A stretch of DNA of 27,559 bases from Bifidobacterium breve (lineage in GTDB: Bacteria > Actinomycetota > Actinomycetes > S36-B12 > UBA5976). The notes below the pieces were generated by a model. It had not been told where the DNA came from, made no database searches, and saw only the letters and a program-made list of their open reading frames with translations. The stretch covers positions 1 through 27,559 of the forward strand of contig CAMATO010000003.1 of the NCBI GenBank assembly GCA_945861165.1, read 5' to 3'. Shown here one piece after another: positions 21,613 through 27,559 of this stretch. Position numbers and translations under genes: made by a program. How positions within the stretch are numbered: position 1 is the first letter of the stretch; each line of letters opens with the position of its first letter.

Positions 21613-22884
21613 TTAGAATCGTGGAAATGCGGAACGACCCGCATAAACAGCAGAACTTCCCAGTTCTTTTTCAATTCTTAGCAATTGGTTGTATTTCGCA
21701 ACCCGTTCACCTCTGGCAGGAGCACCGGTTTTAATCTGACCACCTTTGGTTGCCACCGCTAAATCAGCAATTGTGGTGTCTTCGGTTTCACCTGATCGAT
21801 GACTCATCATCGTGGCAAAATTATTTTCTTGAGCAAGTTTAACCGCATCAAGGGTCTCAGTTAATGAACCAATTTGGTTTACTTTCACCAAAAGCGCATT
21901 TGCGGTTGATTCGGAAATACCGCGTTGCAATCTGGTCGGATTTGTGACAAACAAATCATCACCAACTAATTGAACTTTGCTTCCCACTACATCTGTTAAG
22001 TGTTTCCATCCGGCCCAGTCTTCTTCATTCATGCCATCTTCAATTGACACAAGTGGGTAATCAGAAACTAATTTAGAGTAATAATCAGCCATCCATTCAG
22101 AAGTTCTAGCTTGGCCTTCGAATGAATATTTACCATCTTTATAAAATTCGGTAGCAGCAACATCAAGTGCAAGTGCAATTTCTTCACCTGATTTAAAACC
22201 TGCTTTAGCAATTGCTTCCAAAATTAGATCAAGTGCCGCACGGTTATTTGGTAATTGTGGTGCAAAGCCACCTTCATCGCCTAAACCTGTAGCAAGTTTC
22301 TTACTCTTTAATACTGATTTCAAAGCGTGATAAACCTCAACGCCTGCTTGTAAAGCATCAGAAAAAGTTTTAAAACCAATTGGAGCAATCATGAATTCTT
22401 GAATTTCTACATCAGTGTCAGCATGAGCTCCACCGTTAAGAATGTTCATCATCGGCACTGGTAACAGATTTGCATCTTTACCACCGAGATATCTAAATAG
22501 TGATTGATTAGCTGAAGCTGCTGATGCTCTAGCTACGGCTAAAGAAACACCTAAAATTGCGTTAGCGCCCAGTTTTGATTTGGTGGGTGTGCCATCAAGA
22601 TCAATCATTAGTTGATCAATTTTTCTTTGTTCAGTTGAATCTAAACCTTTAACTTTAGGAGCAATTTCACTTTCAATTGCCTTAACAGCTTTTAGTACCC
22701 CTTTGCCGCCGTATCTCTTTTCACCATCGCGTAATTCATGTGCTTCGAAAGCACCAGTTGACGCTCCTGAGGGGACACCGGCTCTGGCAGAAGTTCCGTC
22801 AGATAAACCGATTTCTACTTCTACAGTTGGGTTTCCACGAGAATCTAATATTTCACGGGCGGTTACTTTTTCAATCGTGGCCAC
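21613..22884 (-). CDS. eno: Enolase
   Basis: Enolase converts 2-phosphoglycerate to phosphoenolpyruvate in glycolysis. The 423-residue product has the full family pattern: REILDSRGNPTVEVEI at the N-terminus, SGASTGAFEAHELRDG, LPVPMMNILNGGAHAD, GDEGGFAPQL, the metal-ligand region SIEDGMNEEDWAGW and VGDDLFVTN, and the catalytic block MMSHRSGETEDTTIADLAV. The start is GTG at 22884, set by AGGAG six bases before it. It heads the minus-strand row ftsB-DUF501-ppx-udg and diverges from the DUF2236 gene. Confidence 0.98.
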   Translation of the reverse strand: MATIEKVTAREILDSRGNPTVEVEIGLSDGTSARAGVPSGASTGAFEAHELRDGEKRYGGKGVLKAVKAIESEIAPKVKGLDSTEQRKIDQLMIDLDGTPTKSKLGANAILGVSLAVARASAASANQSLFRYLGGKDANLLPVPMMNILNGGAHADTDVEIQEFMIAPIGFKTFSDALQAGVEVYHALKSVLKSKKLATGLGDEGGFAPQLPNNRAALDLILEAIAKAGFKSGEEIALALDVAATEFYKDGKYSFEGQARTSEWMADYYSKLVSDYPLVSIEDGMNEEDWAGWKHLTDVVGSKVQLVGDDLFVTNPTRLQRGISESTANALLVKVNQIGSLTETLDAVKLAQENNFATMMSHRSGETEDTTIADLAVATKGGQIKTGAPARGERVAKYNQLLRIEKELGSSAVYAGRSAFPRF

Positions 22885-22923
22885 TAATTACTCCTATTAA
22901 TTTAATTTGTTGTACCTTCATCA

Positions 22924-22929
22924 TACCTT
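22924..22929 (+). promoter_or_regulatory. Candidate leaderless -10 box of the DUF2236 gene
   Basis: TACCTT ends six bases before GTG 22936. TACCTTC also occurs at 22913-22919, eleven bases upstream, making a one-turn direct repeat in the short divergent spacer with eno. Confidence 0.3.
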
Positions 22930-22935
22930 CGAGTG

Positions 22936-23829
22936 GTGCAGACAATAGAAGTGTGTAAATTAATGAGCATGCTTGCACCAGAATTGACCTTTGGACCACC
23001 TGACACCATTTCAAATGATTTAGGTTACTTTGGTCCCGAAACAATTACTTGGAAAATTCATTCTGATGTGATGGCTGTGGTGGGTGGAGTTAGAGCATTA
23101 TTATTACAAGCCTTAGAACCAAAAGCATTTGGTGGTGTACAAGCACATTCTAATTATCGTGAAGAGCCTTTTGGCAGATTACTAAGAACTGCTGAATACA
23201 TCGGTATTATTTCTTTTGGCACAAAAGAAGAAGCAGACAGAGTTGCCTCAAAAGTAAGAGCAATGCATAAAGCTTTAGGACTTGACGTTCCTGAATTATT
23301 GTTATGGGTTCATAACGGTTTCACTGATTCTTTACTTGATATTGCAATGCGTTCTGGAATGAATTTCAGTAAAGCAGATCAAGATAGATATGTGAAAGAA
23401 CAGTTAATTGCAGCTAAATTAATCGGTTTAGATCCAAGTATTTGTCCATCAAACACTGATGAATTAAAGGCTTATTACATAAATAAGCGTAATGAATTAG
23501 TAGCCGATAAAGCTGTTAGACAATCTGCACGATTTATCCTTTTACCTCCCATGAGTAAATTTTTTCGATACCTAACCCCTTCCCAAATATTGTGGGCAAT
23601 AATGGTCAGTCTTTCTTTTGCGTCTTTGCCTCGATGGGTAAGAAAAATGTATGGAGATTCCTGGCGAGGATCAACTTTAGCTGGACCAAGATTTGCTGAT
23701 GCTTCCACTAATTTAACTTTAAAGATTTTAAGAAGAATGTTATTAAAGCTACCTAATAAAGCCAAAAAGGGACCTCATGTGCAAGCAGCAGAAATACGTA
23801 TGCAAAAGCAGATTAATTTAGTTTTCTGA
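22936..23829 (+). CDS. DUF2236 family protein (MpaB/latex-clearing-like)
   Basis: The product of about 297 residues is recognised by GYFGPETITWKIHSDVMAVVGGVRALLLQAL near the N-terminus. The central blocks are YREEPFGRLLRTAEYIGIISFGTKEEADRVASKVRAMH and LLLWVHNGFTDSLL. These match the DUF2236 family, whose studied relatives (MpaB, latex-clearing oxygenase) bind haem through conserved His and Arg; the substrate here is unknown. The start is uncertain: GTG 22936 fits a leaderless promoter, while ATG 22963 or 22969 would remove 9-11 poorly conserved residues. The 3' end overlaps the convergent mazG stop by 12 bases. Confidence 0.87.
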   Translation: MQTIEVCKLMSMLAPELTFGPPDTISNDLGYFGPETITWKIHSDVMAVVGGVRALLLQALEPKAFGGVQAHSNYREEPFGRLLRTAEYIGIISFGTKEEADRVASKVRAMHKALGLDVPELLLWVHNGFTDSLLDIAMRSGMNFSKADQDRYVKEQLIAAKLIGLDPSICPSNTDELKAYYINKRNELVADKAVRQSARFILLPPMSKFFRYLTPSQILWAIMVSLSFASLPRWVRKMYGDSWRGSTLAGPRFADASTNLTLKILRRMLLKLPNKAKKGPHVQAAEIRMQKQINLVF

Positions 23830-24495
23830 TCTCTTAATTTCTGCTCGGTAATTACTGATAGCTTTTCTCAACGCAGATTCTGAATCAATTCCCTTTTCAT
23901 TACACATGGCCACAAAAGACAATAAGAATTGACCTACTTCTTCTTCCTTTTGTAATTCTTGAGCCACAATTTCTACCTGAGTTGATTTAGCAACCTGAGC
24001 AATTTTTTTATCAGCACTTTTAACTCGGGTTATTAATTTGTCGGCATGCATCAAAGCAGGCATTGCCCCTGGAACCCCATCAGTTATGGAAGTCCTGCCT
24101 TTTTCTTTTCTCTTAATTTGTTCCCAATTGGCTTCAACTTCTTCTTTACTCAATTCTCCAATTTCACCAAATATATGGGGATGGCGTTTCATGAGTTTGT
24201 TAGTTATAACATTTGCAACATCGTCAATATTGAACGGATCTAAGTTGTCTTCTTGCGCAATTCGAGAATGAAAAACCACTTGTAATAAGACATCACCTAA
24301 TTCTTCTCTGATTGCTTGTCGATCCCCTGACTCAACAGCTTCAGCAAATTCAAAAGATTCTTCTAACAAATATTCGATTAAACTTTGATGAGTTTGTTCA
24401 TTGTCCCAAGCGCAACCATCTTTGGACCTCAGAATTTCCATTAATTCAATTAAGCCTGCTACCCCATTTTTACTTGGAGGATTATGTTTTGCCAT
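23818..24495 (-). CDS. mazG: Nucleoside triphosphate pyrophosphohydrolase MazG
   Basis: MazG hydrolyses (d)NTPs to monophosphates and pyrophosphate, cleansing the pool and lowering stress signals. The 225-residue product has LMEILRSKDGCAWDNEQTHQSL, the metal-binding EESFEFAEAV and REELGDVLLQVVFHSRI, and KRHPHIFGE. E. coli MazG has 263 residues and a second MazG domain; here the C-terminal part is shorter. The ATG follows the SurA-like gene stop by four bases, so translation is likely coupled within the mfd row. Confidence 0.94.
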   Translation of the reverse strand: MAKHNPPSKNGVAGLIELMEILRSKDGCAWDNEQTHQSLIEYLLEESFEFAEAVESGDRQAIREELGDVLLQVVFHSRIAQEDNLDPFNIDDVANVITNKLMKRHPHIFGEIGELSKEEVEANWEQIKRKEKGRTSITDGVPGAMPALMHADKLITRVKSADKKIAQVAKSTQVEIVAQELQKEEEVGQFLLSFVAMCNEKGIDSESALRKAISNYRAEIKRSEN

Positions 24496-24499
24496 TTAG

Positions 24500-25120
24500 T
24501 TAAGGGGTTGAAAGTAGATCAATCGGTTTTGTAAATGCAGGTTCACTTAATTCATTAGCTGGAGGTGCAATTGATCCATTTTTGGAAACCCAGGAACCAA
24601 ATCGGGGATTAACTTTAATTTTTTTAGAATTTGCAATCTTCAAAAGTAAACCCTCACCTCTTGCTCTTTGTACTAATGCGGGTGCATTTGGTTGAAGGAC
24701 TTTACCTATTGCTTCAATCGCGCGATTTTGACTCAATACTTCTTTAATTAACATTGGTGGCACATTCCTTGATCCAGCAAACACAGCTAGTGCCTCTGCT
24801 CCACCAGATTGTTTTTCTAAAGCTTCATAATCTTTGGCAACTAAACTTTGGTCAACAATGGCATTTGATTCAGCAACCGCTTCACTAATAATTTGACCAA
24901 TAATTAACCGAGCAAGAATACCTCTTGTTTGAGCAGTTCCTTGATTATTATTTTCAATCGGAACAACAGCTCTTAAATCATCCAAGTAAACACTTAATTG
25001 ATCAGACGTTATTCGAATATCGCCCACATATGCTGCTGTTCCTGGATTTTGTTGACCACAAGCAATAAGAACACTGGAAACAAAAAGTAAGCCGATTATT
25101 TTCTTAATCTGTTTCTTCAT
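24500..25120 (-). CDS. SurA N-terminal-like lipoprotein
   Basis: The 206-residue product has a lipoprotein signal, MKKQIKKIIG followed by SSVLIACG (C21). The next part resembles the SurA N-terminal chaperone domain: AAYVGDIRITSDQLSVYLDDL, then helices. No PPIase (rotamase) domain is present, so it would hold rather than isomerise clients. Proteins of this type commonly lie between mfd and mazG in actinobacteria. The start overlaps the mfd stop as ATGA (25117-25120). Client and role are unknown. Confidence 0.85.
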   Translation of the reverse strand: MKKQIKKIIGLLFVSSVLIACGQQNPGTAAYVGDIRITSDQLSVYLDDLRAVVPIENNNQGTAQTRGILARLIIGQIISEAVAESNAIVDQSLVAKDYEALEKQSGGAEALAVFAGSRNVPPMLIKEVLSQNRAIEAIGKVLQPNAPALVQRARGEGLLLKIANSKKIKVNPRFGSWVSKNGSIAPPANELSEPAFTKPIDLLSTP

Positions 25121-27559
25121 GGTGTTCCTTTCAATTCGTCTTCAAATACTTGATTGAATAAATCTGTGATCCAATTGAGTAATGCTTGATTCTTCAATAC
25201 TTGACCATTAACAAGTGCTGTTAATGGTGCAGGTACTTGAATCGAACGTACGGTTGCACGAACTTGGGTTCCTGGGTACAGGCGATTAAGTCTAAGGATT
25301 CGCGAATCTGGTAATTCAAGTGGTGCAAATCTGACAACTTTTCCTTGTTGCACAATTTCACTAACGCCTACTTTTCTAGCCAGTACCCGTAATTTGGCAA
25401 TAGCTAACAAGATCTCTACTGGGGAACCAAATTTACCGAATCTATCTAATAATTCTTCCGCAATATTTGACACTTCAGATTCAGCTGTGACTTCTGCCAG
25501 TCTTCGATAAATTTGCATACGAAGTCTTTCTTCCTTGATGTAGTCATGAGGAAGATGGGCATCAAGTGCCAACTCAATTTTAATTTCCGTATCAACTTTG
25601 GGTGCTTCACCTTTTGCTACAGCTAATGCTTCCCCAACTAACCTGACATATAAATCAAATCCAACTTCAGCAATATGACCTGATTGTTCGCCTCCCAAAA
25701 TGTTTCCAGCACCACGAATTTCTAAATCTTTTAAGGCCACAGCCATTCCTGATCCAAGATCTGTGTGTTGAGCAATTGTGGCTAAACGATCGTAAGCATT
25801 TTCGGTTAAAGGTTTTTCTTCGGGGTAAAAGAAATATGCATAAGCTCTTTCCCTGGCTCTACCAACTCTGCCTCTGATTTGATGTAGCTGAGATAAACCA
25901 AAAACATCAGCTCTGTCAACAATTAAAGTGTTGGCATTTGGAATATCAAGTCCTGATTCCACAATGGTGGTGGAAACTAATACATCATATTTTTGGGCCC
26001 AAAAATCAATAATTACTTGCTCTAATTCGTGTTCATTCATTTGACCATGCGCAATGGCAAATTTTGCTTCTGGCACCAATTCTTGTAATTCTTGGGTGAC
26101 TCGATTGATACTGGAAACTCTGTTGTGAACAAAAAATACTTGCCCTTCACGTAATAGTTCTCTTCTAATTGCTGCGGCAACTTGTCGATTGTCATAAGCA
26201 CCCACAAAAGTTAATACCGGTAAACGATCTTCTGGTGGTGTTTGAATGACCGACATTTCCCTGATGCCAGTTAAAGACATTTCTAAGGTTCGAGGAATAG
26301 GGGTAGCTGTCATTGTTAAGAAATCAACATTTGTTTTTAAAGCTTTTAGATGTTCTTTATGTTCCACCCCAAATCTTTGTTCTTCATCAATAACCACTAA
26401 ACCTAAATCTTTAAATCTGACATCAGAAGTTAATAAACGATGTGTGCCGATTACTACATCAACTGTGCCATCAGCAATTCCTGCAAGTGTTTCATTTATT
26501 TCCTTGGTGCTTTGAAACCTTGATAAAGGTTTAACTTTTATGGGAAAAGTGGAATATCTTTCGCTGAAAGTATTAAAATGTTGCTGCACTAATAATGTGG
26601 TTGGCACAAGTATTGCTACCTGTTTTCCATCTTGTGTTGCTTTGAAAGCAGCCCGCACAGCAATTTCTGTTTTGCCATATCCAACATCACCGGCAACTAC
26701 TCGATCCATGGGCACAGTATTTTCCATGTCTTTTTTAACTTCATTTATGCAAGAAAGCTGATCAGGTGTTTCTACATAAGCAAATGCATCTTCCAGTTCT
26801 CGCTGCCATGGAGTATCTGGTGAGAATGCAAAACCTTTTGATGCTTGCCTAGCGGCATAGAGTCTGATTAATTCAGCAGCAATTTGCTTGACTGCTTTTC
26901 TGGCTCTGCCTTTAGTTTTCTCCCAATCAATTCCACCTAAGCGGCTTAACGCAGGTATTTCACCGCCAATAAATTTGGTGATTTGATCTAGTTGATCTGT
27001 GGGTACAAATAATCGATCTGCGGGTTGTCCTCTTTTAGATGCTGCGTATTCAATAACTAAATATTCTCTGGTGGCTTGGCCAATAGTTCGACTTGTCATT
27101 TCCACATACTTACCAACACCGTGTTGTTCATGAACTATGTAATCACCTGGAACCAGAGTTAAAACATCAATGCTGTTTTTTCTTTTGGTGGGTAATTTGG
27201 AAACATCTTTCATACTTGATCTCATGCCCACAATGTCTGTGTCAGAAATTACTAATAATTGTTGTTCGGGCAAGGAGAAGCCGTGAGAAATATCAGAAAT
27301 ATAAATATTGACTAAATTGTTAGCTATTTCATTATTAGTTATTTTTGCTGCTAAATCAGCGCCTGATAATTGTTCTAGATAACGCTGAGCTGATCCTGCC
27401 CCTGCTGAGGCAATAACTATTTTCCATTTAAGACTTAATTTATTTCTCAACTCCGTTATTACAGCAGTGAAATCTCCCCTGAATCCATCCAGTACCCGGG
27501 CTTTCAAATCAATGACATCAAAATTTTTCTCATCATCAACATGACCTACAAAAGGACTG
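25117..27559 (-). CDS. mfd: Transcription-repair coupling factor Mfd, C-terminal part
   Basis: Mfd pushes stalled RNA polymerase off DNA and recruits UvrA for repair. The frame is open through the right edge (the last visible codons read SPFVGHVDDEKNFDVID), so about 814 of an expected 1150-1200 residues are here. Visible in order are the end of the UvrB-like region, the CarD-like RNA polymerase interaction domain (VPGDYIVHEQHGVGKYVE, around 27100-27160), the helicase with Walker A AGDVGYGKTEIAV (around 26670) and DEEQRFGVEH (around 26390), TATPIPRTLEMSL, SGLDIPNANTLIVDRAD and QIRGRVGRARERAYAYFFY, and the C-terminal UvrA-regulating domain. It heads the mfd-surA-like-mazG row. Confidence 0.97.
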   Translation of the reverse strand, partial: SPFVGHVDDEKNFDVIDLKARVLDGFRGDFTAVITELRNKLSLKWKIVIASAGAGSAQRYLEQLSGADLAAKITNNEIANNLVNIYISDISHGFSLPEQQLLVISDTDIVGMRSSMKDVSKLPTKRKNSIDVLTLVPGDYIVHEQHGVGKYVEMTSRTIGQATREYLVIEYAASKRGQPADRLFVPTDQLDQITKFIGGEIPALSRLGGIDWEKTKGRARKAVKQIAAELIRLYAARQASKGFAFSPDTPWQRELEDAFAYVETPDQLSCINEVKKDMENTVPMDRVVAGDVGYGKTEIAVRAAFKATQDGKQVAILVPTTLLVQQHFNTFSERYSTFPIKVKPLSRFQSTKEINETLAGIADGTVDVVIGTHRLLTSDVRFKDLGLVVIDEEQRFGVEHKEHLKALKTNVDFLTMTATPIPRTLEMSLTGIREMSVIQTPPEDRLPVLTFVGAYDNRQVAAAIRRELLREGQVFFVHNRVSSINRVTQELQELVPEAKFAIAHGQMNEHELEQVIIDFWAQKYDVLVSTTIVESGLDIPNANTLIVDRADVFGLSQLHQIRGRVGRARERAYAYFFYPEEKPLTENAYDRLATIAQHTDLGSGMAVALKDLEIRGAGNILGGEQSGHIAEVGFDLYVRLVGEALAVAKGEAPKVDTEIKIELALDAHLPHDYIKEERLRMQIYRRLAEVTAESEVSNIAEELLDRFGKFGSPVEILLAIAKLRVLARKVGVSEIVQQGKVVRFAPLELPDSRILRLNRLYPGTQVRATVRSIQVPAPLTALVNGQVLKNQALLNWITDLFNQVFEDELKGTP

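Overview
The window looks like a chromosome segment of a small, streamlined actinobacterium, most likely a planktonic freshwater relative of the acI/Nanopelagicales group. The DNA is clearly AT-rich by eye and genes are packed with almost no spacers. Yet the gene set is specifically actinobacterial: DUF4245, DUF4307, DUF501, actinobacterial FtsB/DivIC, PIN-PhoH, type 5 UDG, a lysine-rich histone H1-like protein and a YHYH protein. The lineage is inferred from families and gene order, not from a search.

Layout. 1-5233: 5' end of ispH (-), xseA-xseB (+), a DUF4245 protein (-), class I fumarase (+) and PIN-PhoH (-). 5318-6148: a 61-residue membrane protein followed by a LysE exporter (-). 6149-9539: an accessory-looking segment with a TetR regulator (-), a secreted OmpA-like/DUF1566 protein (+), a coding remnant and a secreted YHYH protein (-). 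9540-10529: DUF4307 protein and greA (+). 10526-13604: ilvA, then a DrrAB-type ABC exporter (-). 13684-15492: an MFS transporter and msrA (+), closed by a perfect bidirectional terminator. 15541-17300: Bax-inhibitor-1-like and EamA membrane proteins (-). 17434-18292: histone H1-like protein and a small secreted protein (+). 18294-22884: on the minus strand, eno, ftsB-like, DUF501, ppx and udg in a translationally coupled row, then a tRNA and a TlpA-like lipoprotein. 22936-27559: a DUF2236 protein (+) facing an mfd-surA-like-mazG row (-), with mfd running off the right edge.

Most of this is housekeeping. From memory, the order matches two conserved actinobacterial neighbourhoods (in Mycobacterium tuberculosis roughly Rv1080-Rv1110 and Rv1020-Rv1026). 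Two genes I would expect there are missing: glpX between DUF4245 and fumarase, and mca (mycothiol conjugate amidase) between DUF4307 and the 61-residue protein. The mca position is exactly where the accessory segment sits.

The most interesting items are: the replacement segment at 6149-9539; a tRNA with a UAA anticodon and leucine-like D-arm but a short class I variable loop; a perfect 10-base inverted repeat around the probable phoH promoter; repeated placement of TANNNT boxes 6-7 bases before start codons (leaderless transcription); and convergent genes whose stop codons touch or share a TTAA. I see no phage, IS element, CRISPR array or defence island, and no clearly new multi-gene system. 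No gene-free stretch exceeds 300 bases; the longest (8195-8464) holds the coding remnant.
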